DNA of 64,000 nt from Rhodocyclales bacterium (GCA_016183655.1 JACPEH010000012.1:62001-126000); one strand, 5' to 3'; counted from the first letter of the stretch, positions 44,262-55,754 are shown. Notes: a model not told the origin generated them from the sequence alone. Program-made: numbers and translations.

Positions 44262-45204
44262 CCAGCAGCACGCCGGCCAGCACCAGCCCGGCACCGGCCA
44301 GCTGCGCCGCCGAGATCGGCTCCGCCAGCAGCCACCAGCCGAAGAAGATGGTCAGCACCGGCCCCAGCGTGCCGATCAGCACCGCCCGCGCCGAGCCGAT
44401 GCGGCGGATCGCCGCCGACTGCCAGAGCACCGGCAGCACGGTCGAGAACAGCGCCATCGCTGCGCCGTAGGCGTAGACCGGCAGCGGCTGCACCAGCGCC
44501 GACAGCGGCTGCGCGGCGAAGAAATGCACCTGCGTCGCCGCCGTCGACACCAGCATCGCCAGCGCCGCGAAGCGCGCCGAACCCAGCCGCCGGATCGCCG
44601 GTTCGGCGCCGGCGCTGTACATCGCGTACGTGAGTGCCGAGCCGAAGACAAAAGCGGCGCCGATCAGCACCGTGCGCATGTCGCCGGCGATCTGCAGGTC
44701 GTGGGCGAAGGCCAGGCCGATGCCGGCGTAGGACAGCACGAGCGCGCCGAGCTGCCGCTTCTCGAGCGCCTGGCCCATGAACAGCACGCCGATGAGCACG
44801 GTCAGCGTCGGGTAGGTGAACAGGATCAGCCGTTCGAGGCCGGCCGAGATGTACTGCAGGCCGAGGAAGTCGAGCATGCTCGACGCGTAGTAGCCGAGCA
44901 GCCCGAGCGCGACCAGCATGCCCCAGTCGCGGCGCGTCAGCGGCGGCGCCGAGCGGCTGGCGGTGAAGCCGATCCACAGGAAGACCGGCAGCGCGAAGAC
45001 CATGCGCAAGGAGAGCAGCGTCACCGCCTCGACCGGCGCCGCGGCGTAGGCCAGCTTGACGAAGATCGCCTTGAACGAGAAGCCGAGCGCCGCCAGCACG
45101 GCGAGGGCGATGCCGAGGCGTTCGGCGGACCAGTGTTTCCAGGGCATGAGGACGGCGGCGAAATTCGGGCGAACGGGAAGAGTGTGCGTTTTCTGCGAAA
45201 TCAT
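44218..45204 (-). CDS. EamA/DMT family transporter
   Basis: 328 residues from ATG 45204 (MISQKTHTLPV); an ATG at 45147 (MPWKHW) is also possible. About ten helices form two EamA repeats. Repeat 1 (LGIALAVLAALGFSFKAIFVK) ends LILFTYPTLTVLIGVLFMGQ, repeat 2 ends PVLTIFFGWWLLAEPISAAQLAGAGLVLAGVLLV. Likely an inner-membrane exporter of metabolites. It overlaps the RlmN-like gene and is divergent from the LysR gene, so that regulator may control it. Confidence 0.85.
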   Translation of the reverse strand: MISQKTHTLPVRPNFAAVLMPWKHWSAERLGIALAVLAALGFSFKAIFVKLAYAAAPVEAVTLLSLRMVFALPVFLWIGFTASRSAPPLTRRDWGMLVALGLLGYYASSMLDFLGLQYISAGLERLILFTYPTLTVLIGVLFMGQALEKRQLGALVLSYAGIGLAFAHDLQIAGDMRTVLIGAAFVFGSALTYAMYSAGAEPAIRRLGSARFAALAMLVSTAATQVHFFAAQPLSALVQPLPVYAYGAAMALFSTVLPVLWQSAAIRRIGSARAVLIGTLGPVLTIFFGWWLLAEPISAAQLAGAGLVLAGVLLVSRRRPSPSPATAA

Positions 45205-45311
45205 GAAGCAACCTGCGGCTTTGCCAATAAAACACAGGCTCAATAATGATGGGTCACACAGGCCACCGACAATTGCTATTATCGCAGCAGTGAATTCGTA
45301 ATATCCGAACG

Positions 45312-46202
45312 ATGCGCTACAACCTGACCGACCTCCGCCTCTTCGTCGCCGTCGCCGAGGCGCACAACCTGACCCGCGGCGCCGAGCGCGCGCACCTGGC
45401 GCCGTCGTCGGCCAGCCACCGCCTGCAGCAGCTGGAAGCGGCGCTCGGCACGCCACTGTTCATCCGCCGCGCGCGCGGCGTCGAACTCACCCGCGCCGGC
45501 GAGGCGCTGCTGCGCCATGCGCGGCAGGTGTTCGCCCAGCTCGAACAGATGCACGCCGACCTCGCCCCGTTTGCCGCCGGCGTGCGCGGCCACGTCGCGT
45601 TGTGGGCGAACACGCATGCGACGCACAGCTTCCTGCCGGACGACCTCGCCGGTTTCCTGCGCGCCAATCCGCAGGTCAGCGTCACGCTGGAGGAACACAC
45701 CAGCCCGGAGATCGTCATGGCCGTCGCCCGCGGCGAGGTCGAGGTCGGCGTCGTCGCCGAGCGCGTCGAAGGCGCCGAGGTCGAGCTGATCCCCTACCGC
45801 GCCGACCGCCTGGTGCTGATCACCCCCGCCGCCCACCCGCTGGCGGCCAAGGCGAGCACCCGCTTCGCCGACGTGCTCGACCACCCCTTCGTGATGCTGC
45901 ACGCCGGTTCGGCGATCCACACCTTCACGATGAACGCCGCTGCCGCCCTCGGCCGCCACCTCAACGTGCGCATCCAGGTGCGGAGCTTCGAGGCCGTCTG
46001 CCGCATGGTCGGCACCGGCGTCGGCCTCGGCCTGGTGCCGAAGAGCGCGGTGCCCAGCGGCGGCCTGCGCGAACCGCCGACGGTGGTCGAACTCGACGAG
46101 CCGTGGGCGCAGCGGGATTTGCAGGTATGCGTGCGGAAACGGGCGGCGCTGTCGGGTTTCGCCGCGGCACTGGTCGACAGCCTGGAAGCACGGCCGGCTT
46201 AG
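45312..46202 (+). CDS. LysR-type transcriptional regulator
   Basis: 296 residues. N-terminal winged HTH (5-65: DLRLFVAVAEAHNLTRGAERAHLAPSSASHRLQQLEAALGTPLFIR) is followed by a periplasmic-binding-like effector domain (about 90-290). Divergent from the DMT gene with 107 bp between; the inverted repeat TTCG-N7-CGAA (45295-45309) just before the ATG has the T-N11-A form of LysR sites. Effector unknown; it probably acts on the DMT transporter and itself. Confidence 0.9.
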   Translation: MRYNLTDLRLFVAVAEAHNLTRGAERAHLAPSSASHRLQQLEAALGTPLFIRRARGVELTRAGEALLRHARQVFAQLEQMHADLAPFAAGVRGHVALWANTHATHSFLPDDLAGFLRANPQVSVTLEEHTSPEIVMAVARGEVEVGVVAERVEGAEVELIPYRADRLVLITPAAHPLAAKASTRFADVLDHPFVMLHAGSAIHTFTMNAAAALGRHLNVRIQVRSFEAVCRMVGTGVGLGLVPKSAVPSGGLREPPTVVELDEPWAQRDLQVCVRKRAALSGFAAALVDSLEARPA

Positions 46203-46217
46203 CGAACTCCGGCCCGC

Positions 46218-46255
46218 ATGCCCATAACGGGCATATAGCCGCCCAATATGGGCAT
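46218..46255. repeat. Inverted repeat ATGCCCAT / ATGGGCAT
   Basis: ATGCCCAT (46218-46225) and ATGGGCAT (46248-46255) are perfect complements around a 22-bp spacer. It lies after the LysR gene and before the ATPase gene, so it could be a 3' hairpin (no T run) or an operator. Confidence 0.45.
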
Positions 46256-46271
46256 CCCGGCCACACCCGAA

Positions 46272-46315
46272 CATCCTTGCAAAACAAGGAACAAAACTCC
46301 AGAATTGCAAGGATG
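46272..46315. repeat. Inverted repeat over the start codon of the DUF4143 ATPase
   Basis: CATCCTTGCA (46272-46281) and TGCAAGGATG (46306-46315) are perfect 10-bp complements, 24 bp apart. The right arm includes the AAGG ribosome site and the ATG, so folding in the mRNA would hide the start; as DNA it may be an operator. Confidence 0.6.
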
Positions 46316-47476
46316 ATAAAACGTCGCCTGACCGAAAAAGTCTCCGAAGCGCTGGCCGACATGCCGGCCGTGGCGCTGCTCGGCCCACGCCAGTCCGGAA
46401 AAACGACGCTGGCACTGGAACTCGGCGAAAAGCTGAATGCGCTTTATCTCGATCTGGAGTCCGAACAGGATCGCGCCCGGCTCGCGCAAGCCGAGCTCTA
46501 CCTTGCCGAACAGCAGCACCGGCTGGTGATTCTCGACGAGGTGCACCGTGCCCCCGGCCTCTTCCCCATCCTGCGCGGCCTGATCGACCGCGCCCGCCGT
46601 GCCGGGCACCGCAGCGGGCAGTACCTGCTGCTCGGCTCGGCCGCACTCGACCTGCTCAAGCAGTCCGGCGAAACCCTCGCCGGCCGCATCGCCTATCTCG
46701 AACTCGGGCCGTTCGACGCACTCGAAACCCGGCACCTGCCGGCCGACCAACTCTGGCTGCGCGGCGGCTTTCCGGAAAGCCTGCTCGCCGGCAGCAACCA
46801 GAAAAGCCTGCGCTGGCGGCAGAATTTCATCCGCAGCTATCTGGAACGCGACATCCCGCAATTCGGCCCGCGCATCGCCGCCGAAACATTGCGCCGCTTC
46901 TGGACCATGCTCGCCCACCATCAGGGCGGCCTGCTCAACACCGCCCAGTTCGCGCGCAACCTCGGCGTCGACGGCAAGACCGTCGCCGGCTACCTCGACC
47001 TGCTCGCCGACCTGCTGCTCGTCCGCCGCCTGCAGCCATGGCACGACAACCTCGGCAAGCGCCTGGTCAAGTCGCCCAAGGTCTACGTGCGCGACAGCGG
47101 CCTGGTGCACGCCCTGCTCGGCATCGCCGACCAGGACGCCTTGCTCTCGCACCCGGTCGTTGGCGCAAGCTGGGAAGGCTTCGTTGTCGAGAACCTGATC
47201 GCCGCCGCCCCGGAGGGCGTCGCCGCGCACTTCTACCGCAGCTCCGGCGGCGCCGAGGTCGACCTGCTGCTGGTCTGGCCCGACGACCGCCGCTGGGCGA
47301 TCGAAATCAAACGCAGCCTGTCGCCAAAACTCGAACGCGGCTTCCACGCCGCCTGTGCCGACCTCGCGCCGGAACGGAAATTCGTCGTCTATCCGGGCAG
47401 CGAACGCTATCCGCTGGCAGAAGACATCGAAGCGCTGCCGCTGACCGCACTGGCGGAAATGCTCGCCGGCGCGTGA
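46313..47476 (+). CDS. AAA_14/DUF4143 ATPase
   Basis: 387 residues from ATG 46313. The N-terminal P-loop ATPase has ALLGPRQSGKTTLALELG (Walker A) near residue 22, VILDEVHRAPGLFPILRGLID (Walker B) near 75 and LLLGSAALDLLK (sensor 1). The C-terminal DUF4143 part includes FVVENLIAAAP, YRSSGGAEVDLLLVWPDDRRWAIEIKRSLSPK (a PD-(D/E)xK-like E-I-K pattern). These orphan ATPases are patchily spread among bacteria, of unknown role. Composition matches the surroundings, so transfer is not obvious. The start sits inside an inverted repeat. Confidence 0.85.
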   Translation: MIKRRLTEKVSEALADMPAVALLGPRQSGKTTLALELGEKLNALYLDLESEQDRARLAQAELYLAEQQHRLVILDEVHRAPGLFPILRGLIDRARRAGHRSGQYLLLGSAALDLLKQSGETLAGRIAYLELGPFDALETRHLPADQLWLRGGFPESLLAGSNQKSLRWRQNFIRSYLERDIPQFGPRIAAETLRRFWTMLAHHQGGLLNTAQFARNLGVDGKTVAGYLDLLADLLLVRRLQPWHDNLGKRLVKSPKVYVRDSGLVHALLGIADQDALLSHPVVGASWEGFVVENLIAAAPEGVAAHFYRSSGGAEVDLLLVWPDDRRWAIEIKRSLSPKLERGFHAACADLAPERKFVVYPGSERYPLAEDIEALPLTALAEMLAGA

Positions 47477-47503
47477 ACAGTCACAAGACTGACGACCCCA
47501 AAC

Positions 47504-49171
<1,668 letters not shown>

Positions 49172-49283
49172 GGGCGAGACTTTCCTGAGGGTCGCGCATG
49201 ATAGCCGCCCGGAAGCCCCGACCCTACGAAAATTTCGCGCCGCGCCGGACCGGCGCGACGATTACCCGAGTCGCCGGAGCAAA

Positions 49284-49475
49284 TCAGGCGTCTGGCTTGA
49301 CCTCGTCCGACGAGGTTTCGGCCGAGGATTCGCTGGCCGCATCGGCAGCTTCCGGCTCGCCCTCACCGGCGGCGGCCGACTTGCCGGCGAGCTTCTGGCG
49401 GCGTTTCTCTTCCTGCTTGGCCTTCTTTGCCAGATCGCGCTGACGCTTTTCGAATTGGTAGTTTGGTTTGGCCAT
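49284..49475 (-). CDS. Small Lys/Glu-rich protein of unknown function
   Basis: 63 residues from ATG 49475 ([31 protein letters not shown]). The first half is a strongly charged coiled coil, the second is Ala/Ser/Glu-rich and disordered. The 'MAKPNY(S/Q)FEKRQR(E/D)LAKK' opening recurs in many betaproteobacteria. The track ORF begins at 49604 but has no homology upstream of 49475. No function is known to me; a nucleic-acid or ribosome-linked role would suit its charge. Confidence 0.75.
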   Translation of the reverse strand: MAKPNYQFEKRQRDLAKKAKQEEKRRQKLAGKSAAAGEGEPEAADAASESSAETSSDEVKPDA

Positions 49476-49623
49476 GATCGTGAGGGCAGACAGTAGAAGG
49501 TTCCCATCTTGCCCGGATTTTCCGCCGCTGCCGAGCACTTCCTGCCGCCCGCCAGCCGGAAGGGCATCCCGGCCGGCTGCTATAATCAGTCCCCTGATTC
49601 CCATCCGCCCTCAGGAAGCCGCC

Positions 49624-49968
49624 ATGTCCACCACCCCACCCTGCCCACAATGCACCCTGGAGAACACCTACCCGGACGGCGCCAACTACGTCTGCGCCGA
49701 CTGCGGTTTCGAGTGGCCGGCAGCGGAAGCTGCCGCCGGTGCCGGTGACGAGGGCCGCATCGTCCGCGACGCCAACGGCAACGTGCTGCAGGACGGCGAC
49801 GCCGTGGTGCTGATCAAGGACCTGAAAGTGAAGGGTTCGTCGACGACGCTGAAGCAGGGCACCAAGGTGAAAAGCATCCGCCTCGTCGGTGATGGCGACC
49901 ACGAGGTCGACTGCAAGATGGATGCCGGCAACTTCATGCTGAAGGCCTGTTTCCTGAAGAAGGCCTGA
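49624..49968 (+). CDS. YjdM/PhnA-type zinc-ribbon protein
   Basis: 114 residues from ATG 49624. N-terminal zinc ribbon [21 protein letters not shown] with two CxxC pairs, then a PhnA domain ([42 protein letters not shown]). It carries the YjdM/PhnA family pattern; the old link with phosphonate use is doubtful. Divergent from the Lys-rich gene with 148 bp between the starts. Confidence 0.9.
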   Translation: MSTTPPCPQCTLENTYPDGANYVCADCGFEWPAAEAAAGAGDEGRIVRDANGNVLQDGDAVVLIKDLKVKGSSTTLKQGTKVKSIRLVGDGDHEVDCKMDAGNFMLKACFLKKA

Positions 49969-50180
49969 ACCCGCTGCTGCTGCAGCGTCGGGGCGGAGTT
50001 GCAGCTTTCTGCGGCGGGCAAGGGCGCCGCCACGATGCGCAGCGCCCGGCGCGGCAAACCACCCGGCCGGGATTACGTCCGACCGCCTGAACCTCCGGCG
50101 CGGCCCCGTTTCTAACCTGACACGACTTCCGGCCATTGCCGCGCCCGCCGCCCATCATGCCGGCCGGCGGCGGCGAGACA

Positions 50181-50675
50181 ATGGCGCGCGCCATTGCTCC
50201 CGGGCCGTCCATGCACAACCATCCCGCCCACTCCATCGCTTCCGCGCCAATCCTCTGGCTGCTGGCGCTGAGCGCCCCCTTGTTCCAGGGCTGCAATACG
50301 CTGGCCGTGACCATGCTCGGCGTCGGCGCCAACATCGGCATCAGCCACCAGATCAGCGGCTACGCGTCGAAAACCTTCGTCAGGCCGCTGCCGGACATTC
50401 TCGATGCCGCCGAGGCGGCGCTCGGCCTGATGGAGATCGGGGTATTCACGATCGACGCGCATGGGGACAACCGCACGATCTGGGCCTATGCCGGCGATCT
50501 GTCGATCGAGATCGAGCTGGACGCACTGACGCCGACGACGACCCGCATGCGCGTCATCGCCCGGCGCAGCATCGGCGTCCTCGTCGATGCGTCGACCGCC
50601 CAGGCGATCACCCTGGAAACCGAAACGCAGCTGCGGCGCGCGCAGGCGGCAGCGAAGGCGCCCGCGCCGCCCTAG
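50181..50675 (+). CDS. DUF3568-like lipoprotein
   Basis: 164 residues from ATG 50181; ATG 50211 (MHNHPAHS) is also possible. A signal peptide ends in a lipobox LFQGC, so the mature protein is a lipoprotein with Cys at its N terminus. The rest has alternating helix and strand ([57 protein letters not shown]), like DUF3568 proteins. Function unknown. The 3' end overlaps the convergent HerA-like gene by four bases. The 212 bp before it (49969-50180) hold nothing I can support. Confidence 0.75.
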   Translation: MARAIAPGPSMHNHPAHSIASAPILWLLALSAPLFQGCNTLAVTMLGVGANIGISHQISGYASKTFVRPLPDILDAAEAALGLMEIGVFTIDAHGDNRTIWAYAGDLSIEIELDALTPTTTRMRVIARRSIGVLVDASTAQAITLETETQLRRAQAAAKAPAPP

Positions 50676-52219
50676 CCGGCCCGTCGGCGCGACGCAGCGA
50701 GCGACGGCCGGTCAGCGCCGGCGAGGATCGACCCGAGCACGCCGCGAATGATCTCGCGGCCGACCTGCGAGCCGATGGCGCGGGCGGCACTCTTCACCGC
50801 CGCTTCGAGCACGCCTTCGCGGCCGCGGGCAGGGGTTCTGCCGGCAGGCTTGGCGCCGCCGAAGATGCTGCCGAGGCCGTCGAGGAAGCCGCCGCCGGAC
50901 GGCGCAGCGGCGTCTGCGGCCGGCGCCGGTTCGGCCTGCGCCGCGTCCGTGCGCGCCTTCAGCTTCTCGTAGGCCGATTCGCGGTCTTCCGCCTTTTCAT
51001 AGACGCCATAGACCAGCGAGCCGGCGACCACCGCCTGCCGCTCGTCGGCTGACAGCGGCCCGATCCGCGACGCCGGCGGCAGGATGAACGCGCGTTCGAC
51101 GACGTTCGGCCGCCCCTTCTCGTCGAGGAAGGACACCAGCGCCTCGCCGACGCCGAGTTCGGTGATCGCCGCCGCCGCGTCGAAGGCCGGGTTGGCCCGG
51201 AGAGTCTCGGCGGCGGTCTTCACCGCCTTCTGGTCGCGCGGCGTGAAGGCCCGCAGCGCATGCTGGACGCGGTTGCCGAGCTGGCCGAGCACCTTGTCCG
51301 GAATGTCGAGCGGGTTCTGCGAAATGAAATAGACGCCGACGCCCTTCGAGCGGATCAGCCGCACCACCTGCTCGATCTTCTCCAGCAGCGCCGGCGGCGC
51401 CTCGCTGAACAGCAGGTGCGCCTCGTCGAAGAAGAAGACCAGCTTCGGCTTCTCCAGATCGCCGACTTCCGGCAACTGCTCGAACAGCTCGGCGAGCAGC
51501 CAGAGCAGGAAAGTCGAATAAAGCCGCGGACTCGACATCAGCTTGTCGGCGGCGAGGATGTTGACGACGCCCTTGCCGTCGACGGTCTGCATCAGGTCAG
51601 CGATATCGAGCATCGGCTCGCCGAAAAAGGCCTCGCCGCCCTGCTCGCCCAGGGTCAGCAGCGCCCGCTGGATGGCGCCGATCGACGCTGCCGAGACGTT
51701 GCCGTACTCGGTGGTAAAGGATTTCGCGTTCTCGCCGACGTGCTGCACCATCGCGCGCAGGTCCTTGAGGTCGAGCAGCAGCAGGCCCTGGTCGTCGGCG
51801 ATCTTGAACACCAGCTGCAACACGCCGGCCTGCGTGTCGTTGAGGTTGAGCAGGCGCGCCAGCAGGATCGGCCCCATGTCCGAGATGGTCGCCCGTACCG
51901 GGTGACCGCCCTCGCCGAAGACATCCCAGAACGCCGCCGGGAACTTCGCCGGCGCCCAGTCGGCGACGCCGAGCGATTTCAGGCGCTCGGCCAGCTTAGG
52001 CGATTCGACGCCGGCGGCGGCGATGCCGGAAAGGTCGCCTTTCACGTCGGCCATGAACACCGGCACGCCGATCGCCGAGAAGCGCTCGGCGAGGACCTGC
52101 AGCGTGATCGTCTTGCCGGTGCCGGTGGCGCCGGTGATCAGGCCGTGGCGGTTGGCCAGTGCGGGCAGGAGAGCGAGATCGGTGCCCGCATGACGGGCGA
52201 TGACGAGGGGCTGAACCAT
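50672..52219 (-). CDS. HerA-like helicase-type ATPase (DUF853 family)
   Basis: 515 residues from ATG 52219 ([12 protein letters not shown]). Walker [21 protein letters not shown] near 30, [16 protein letters not shown] after it, Walker [14 protein letters not shown] near 275, [38 protein letters not shown] and a Pro/Ala-rich linker before the C-terminal helix. This is the DUF853 (YjgR-like) HerA/FtsK-type ATPase, of uncertain role. The track's further extension to 52327 overlaps yebC and is rejected. Divergent from yebC. Confidence 0.88.
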   Translation of the reverse strand: MVQPLVIARHAGTDLALLPALANRHGLITGATGTGKTITLQVLAERFSAIGVPVFMADVKGDLSGIAAAGVESPKLAERLKSLGVADWAPAKFPAAFWDVFGEGGHPVRATISDMGPILLARLLNLNDTQAGVLQLVFKIADDQGLLLLDLKDLRAMVQHVGENAKSFTTEYGNVSAASIGAIQRALLTLGEQGGEAFFGEPMLDIADLMQTVDGKGVVNILAADKLMSSPRLYSTFLLWLLAELFEQLPEVGDLEKPKLVFFFDEAHLLFSEAPPALLEKIEQVVRLIRSKGVGVYFISQNPLDIPDKVLGQLGNRVQHALRAFTPRDQKAVKTAAETLRANPAFDAAAAITELGVGEALVSFLDEKGRPNVVERAFILPPASRIGPLSADERQAVVAGSLVYGVYEKAEDRESAYEKLKARTDAAQAEPAPAADAAAPSGGGFLDGLGSIFGGAKPAGRTPARGREGVLEAAVKSAARAIGSQVGREIIRGVLGSILAGADRPSLAASRRRAG

Positions 52220-52286
52220 GGGAAAAACCTTGCCTGTGCTAGAATTCGCCGATTCTATCAACACTTTGCAGCAGCCGAGGTACAGC

Positions 52287-53012
52287 ATGGCCGGACACTC
52301 CAAATGGGCCAACATCCAGCACCGCAAGGGTCGTCAGGACGAGAAGCGCGGTGCGGCGTTTTCCAAGATCGCCAAGGAAATCACCGTCGCCGCCAAGATG
52401 AGCGGCGGCGACCCTTCCTTCAACCCGCGCCTGCGCGTCGCCATCGACAAGGCGAAGGCGGTCAACATGCCCAAGGACAAGATCGACACCGCGATCAAGA
52501 AGGGTACCGGCGAACTTGAGGGCGTCGATTACGTCGAGATCCGCTACGAGGGTTATGGCATCGGCGGCGCCGCAGTGATGGTCGACTGCCTGACCGACAA
52601 CAAGACGCGCACCGTCGCCGAAGTCCGCCACGCCTTCAACAAGTACGGCGGCAACATGGGCACCGACGGCTGCGTCGCCTTCCAGTTCAAGCACTGCGGC
52701 CAGTTGCTGTTCGCCCCCGGCACCGACGAGGCAAAGCTGATGGACGCGGCGATCGAGGCCGGCGCCGAGGACGTGCTGACCAACGACGACGGCTCGATCG
52801 AAGTCATCACCCCGCCCGGCGACTACCTGAACGTCAAGGAAGCGCTGGAAGCCGGCGGCTTCACGGCGGAATTCGGCCAGGTCACGATGAAGGCCGAGAA
52901 CGAGACCGAACTTTCCGGCGAGGACGGCGTCAGGATGCAGAAGCTGCTCGACGTGCTCGAAGCGCTCGACGACGTGCAGGAGGTTTACACCAGCGTCGTC
53001 ATCGAGGAATGA
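52287..53012 (+). CDS. yebC: YebC/TACO1 family transcriptional/translational regulator
   Basis: 241 residues from ATG 52287 ([32 protein letters not shown]), the defining N-terminal motif. [25 protein letters not shown] and [14 protein letters not shown] follow. YebC proteins were long seen as DNA-binding regulators, and newer work ties them to translation of polyproline stretches. In many bacteria yebC precedes ruvC; here two genes (DMT, hemerythrin) separate them. A terminator follows. Confidence 0.95.
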   Translation: MAGHSKWANIQHRKGRQDEKRGAAFSKIAKEITVAAKMSGGDPSFNPRLRVAIDKAKAVNMPKDKIDTAIKKGTGELEGVDYVEIRYEGYGIGGAAVMVDCLTDNKTRTVAEVRHAFNKYGGNMGTDGCVAFQFKHCGQLLFAPGTDEAKLMDAAIEAGAEDVLTNDDGSIEVITPPGDYLNVKEALEAGGFTAEFGQVTMKAENETELSGEDGVRMQKLLDVLEALDDVQEVYTSVVIEE

Positions 53013-53035
53013 GCTGAACCCTGACCAACCCGGAG

Positions 53036-53060
53036 AAGCGGCGCCCCGGCGCCGCTTTTC
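53036..53060 (+). terminator. Rho-independent terminator after yebC
   Basis: AAGCGGCGCC and GGCGCCGCTT form a 10-bp stem followed by TTTTC. It separates yebC from the DMT gene. Confidence 0.85.
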
Positions 53061-53092
53061 ATTTGCCGAGACCGTTTCCACCTTCACCCCGC

Positions 53093-53947
53093 ATGCTGCT
53101 GAAGATCGCCCCCTTCCTGTTCGTCTTCCTGTGGAGCACCGGCTTCATCGGCGCCAAGTACGGGCTGCCGTACGCCGACCCGCTGTCCTTCCTGCTCGTC
53201 CGCTACGGCTTCGTGATCGGGCTGATGACGCTGCTGGCGCTGGCGACCCGGGCGCCGTGGCCGACCGACGCCCGGCGCTGGTTCCACATCGGCGTCTCCG
53301 GCGTGCTGGTGCATGCCTTCTACCTCGGCGGCGTCTTCGTCGCGATCGGCCACGGACTGCCGGCCGGGATCACCGCGCTGGTGGTCGGCATGCAGCCGCT
53401 GCTGACCGCCTTCGGCGCCGGCGCCTTCCTCGGCGAAAAGGTGACGCCACGGCAATGGGGCGGGCTGGCGCTCGGCTTCGTCGGCGTCTTTCTCGTCGTC
53501 TCGGGAAAATTCAGCGCCGATGCGCCGCTCGGCGCGATGCTGATCCCGGCCGTCGTCGCGCTGCTGGCGATCACCGCCGGCACGCTCTACCAGAAGCGCT
53601 TCTGCCCGAGCTTCGACCTGCGCACCGGCTCGGTCATCCAGTTCCTGCCGACGGCGGCGCTGACCGCGCTGGCGATCGCGCTGTTCGGCGAATTCCGCGT
53701 TGCGTGGGAACCGCAGTTCGTCTTCGCACTCGGCTGGCTGGTGCTGGTGCTGTCGCTCGGCGCGGTCAGCCTCTTGAACCTGCTGATCCGCTCCGGCAGC
53801 GCGGTCAACGTCGCCAGCCTGTTCTACCTGACGCCGCCGACGACGGCGCTGGTCGCCTGGCTGCTGTTCGGCGAGACGCTGTCCGGCACCGCACTCGCCG
53901 GCATGGCGCTGGCGGTGGGCGGCGTCTGGCTGGCGCGCAAGACTTGA
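53093..53947 (+). CDS. DMT/EamA family permease
   Basis: 284 residues from ATG 53093 (MLLKIAPFLFVFLWSTGFIGAKYGLPYADPLSFLLVRYG). About ten helices in two EamA repeats, the second ending SLFYLTPPTTALVAWLLFGETLSGTALAGMALAVGGVWLA. The W-S-T-G-F opening is typical of DMT exporters. Substrate unknown. It ends four bases before the convergent hemerythrin gene. Confidence 0.88.
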   Translation: MLLKIAPFLFVFLWSTGFIGAKYGLPYADPLSFLLVRYGFVIGLMTLLALATRAPWPTDARRWFHIGVSGVLVHAFYLGGVFVAIGHGLPAGITALVVGMQPLLTAFGAGAFLGEKVTPRQWGGLALGFVGVFLVVSGKFSADAPLGAMLIPAVVALLAITAGTLYQKRFCPSFDLRTGSVIQFLPTAALTALAIALFGEFRVAWEPQFVFALGWLVLVLSLGAVSLLNLLIRSGSAVNVASLFYLTPPTTALVAWLLFGETLSGTALAGMALAVGGVWLARKT

Positions 53948-53951
53948 AGAG

Positions 53952-54473
53952 TTACCCGGCGTAGAGCGGGTAGAGCGTCGCTTCCTCGCGCCGGATGCGC
54001 TCGACCAGCACCTTGCCGACGCCGGCCAGCTCCTCGCCGAACTCGGTGGCCCGCTCCGGATGCGCCGCCAGATCGCGATACTTGCCGAGGAAATCGACGA
54101 CGGCGCGGCCGATGCCGTCCATCTCGTGCCGGAATTCGTGGATCAGCGCACGGCTGGCGGCGTCGTCGACCAGCGCGTGCTGGAGGTAGACGTAGAGGCG
54201 GATGTTCTCGGTCAGCAGATGGCTCTGCAGCGCGACGCGGAACTCCTCCAGCCGGGCGGCGGCGGCGACGACGTCGCCACGTACCGCAGCCACGCTGGTT
54301 TCGCTGAACAGCTTGAGCAGCACCTGATGGTCGGCGGTGAGCTTGCCGATCAGATCCGGGTGGTAATGGATGCCGGTCCCCGGCGCAGCACTTTCCTGCG
54401 CAGGCGTCTCGGCGACGGCAAGGGCAGGCGCCGCCTGCTCGCGCTTGCCGAACAACAGATCGAACAAAAACAT
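53952..54473 (-). CDS. Hemerythrin-domain protein
   Basis: 173 residues. A short N-terminal segment (MFLFDLLFGKREQ) and a Pro/Ala linker precede a four-helix HHE domain at about 40-170. Candidate ligands are H in LTADHQVLLKLF, H in ALQSHLLTEN, H in HALVDDA/ LIHEFRHEMDGI, and E in RREEATLYPLY. Such domains bind a diiron site and sense or carry O2 or NO. GGAGGGG precedes the start. An FNR-like site lies about 62 bp upstream. It could also be read as an Rsd-like four-helix bundle, but the His pattern favours hemerythrin. Confidence 0.72.
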   Translation of the reverse strand: MFLFDLLFGKREQAAPALAVAETPAQESAAPGTGIHYHPDLIGKLTADHQVLLKLFSETSVAAVRGDVVAAAARLEEFRVALQSHLLTENIRLYVYLQHALVDDAASRALIHEFRHEMDGIGRAVVDFLGKYRDLAAHPERATEFGEELAGVGKVLVERIRREEATLYPLYAG

Positions 54474-54534
54474 GGAACCCCTCCCGTACCGATATTTGTG
54501 CGCTGCACACTAAACCCTACAAGTTGTACGGTCT

Positions 54535-54548
54535 TTAATTCGCATCAA
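54535..54548 (-). promoter_or_regulatory. FNR/Anr-like box before the hemerythrin gene
   Basis: On the minus strand TTGAT-GCGA-ATTAA matches TTGAT-N4-ATCAA in nine of ten conserved bases. Its centre is about 41 bp before a possible start near 54500. Two dyads lie closer to the gene: TACAA-G-TTGTA (54518-54528) and TGTGC-GCT-GCACA (54497-54509). Confidence 0.5.
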
Positions 54549-54589
54549 ATTCGCGAAACCGGCACGACAGCCCCCGGCGCCCCCGTAAA

Positions 54590-55168
54590 ATGACGTCCAT
54601 GCCGCCATCCGCCCCAGCCTCCCCCGCTCCGCTGCGCCTGCTCGGCATCGACCCCGGCCTGCGCATCACCGGCTTCGGCGTCGTCGATGCGCAAGGCAGC
54701 AAGCTCGCCTACGTCGCCAGCGGCTGCATCCGCACCGACCAGAAGATGGAACTGCCGGAGCGGCTGGGCGTCATCTGCCGCGGCATCGCCGAGATCGTCG
54801 CCACCTACGCGCCGGCGCAGGCGGCGATCGAAGAGGTCTTCCTGAACAAGAACCCGTGGTCCACGCTGCTGCTCGGCCAAGCGCGCGGCGCCGCGATCGG
54901 CGCACTGGTCGGCGCCGGGCTGCCGGTGGCCGAATACGGCACGATGCAGATCAAGCAGGCGGTGGTCGGCCACGGCCGCGCCACCAAGGAGCAGGTGCAG
55001 CACATGGTGCGCCGGCTGCTGTCGCTGCCCGGCGAACCCTCGCCCGACGCCGCCGACGCGCTCGCCTGCGCCATTGCCCACGCCCATGGCGGGCAGGGCC
55101 TCGGCGCGCTATCCTCTGCCGGTCGCCGCAAGAGCGGCCGCCTCACCTCACTGAGCGAACTGAAATGA
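54590..55168 (+). CDS. ruvC: Holliday junction resolvase RuvC
   Basis: 192 residues; ATG 54590, or 54599 if the second Met is used. RNase-H-like endonuclease fold: [17 protein letters not shown] with the first catalytic Asp, the Glu of [12 protein letters not shown], and the [16 protein letters not shown]-type end with Asp ([11 protein letters not shown]). It cuts Holliday junctions after RuvAB migration. Overlaps ruvA by four bases. Confidence 0.95.
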   Translation: MTSMPPSAPASPAPLRLLGIDPGLRITGFGVVDAQGSKLAYVASGCIRTDQKMELPERLGVICRGIAEIVATYAPAQAAIEEVFLNKNPWSTLLLGQARGAAIGALVGAGLPVAEYGTMQIKQAVVGHGRATKEQVQHMVRRLLSLPGEPSPDAADALACAIAHAHGGQGLGALSSAGRRKSGRLTSLSELK

Positions 55169-55746
55169 TCGGACGCCTCACCGGCACCCTTGCCGCCAAG
55201 AACCCGCCGCAGATCCTGGTCGACGTCAATGGCGTCGGCTACGAGGTCGACGTGCCGATGAGCACCTTCTACAACCTGCCCGCCGCCGGCGACAAGGTGA
55301 CGCTGCTCACCCACCATGCGGTGCGCGAGGACGGCCATTTCCTCTACGGCTTCGGCAGCGAGGCCGAGCGCTTCGCCTTCCGTCAGTTGCTGAAGATTTC
55401 CGGCGTCGGCGCCCGCACCGCGCTGTCGGTGCTCTCCGGCCTGTCCGTGGCCGACCTCGCGCACGCGGTGGCGATGCAGGAGGCCGGCCGCCTGACCAAG
55501 GTGCCGGGGATCGGCAAGAAGACCGCCGAACGCCTGCTGCTCGAACTGAAGGGCAAGCTCGCCGACGCCGTGCCGACCGCGATCGCCACGGCTGCCGCCG
55601 GCGACAGCCGCCACGACATCCTCAACGCGCTGCTGGCGCTCGGCTACAACGAGCGCGAGGCGCAGTCGGCGATGAAGCCGCTGCCGGCCGACATCGGCAC
55701 CTCCGACGGCATCCGCCTGGCGCTGAAGTCGCTCTCCAAGGCATAG
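55165..55746 (+). CDS. ruvA: Holliday junction branch migration protein RuvA
   Basis: 193 residues. OB-fold domain (1-63, [28 protein letters not shown]), two HhH motifs ([16 protein letters not shown] near 75 and [20 protein letters not shown] near 108), and a C-terminal domain III (about 148-193) that contacts RuvB. Tetrameric, binds the four-way junction. Next gene is an AI-2E permease, so ruvA and ruvB are split. Confidence 0.96.
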   Translation: MIGRLTGTLAAKNPPQILVDVNGVGYEVDVPMSTFYNLPAAGDKVTLLTHHAVREDGHFLYGFGSEAERFAFRQLLKISGVGARTALSVLSGLSVADLAHAVAMQEAGRLTKVPGIGKKTAERLLLELKGKLADAVPTAIATAAAGDSRHDILNALLALGYNEREAQSAMKPLPADIGTSDGIRLALKSLSKA

Positions 55747-55754
55747 GCGAAACG

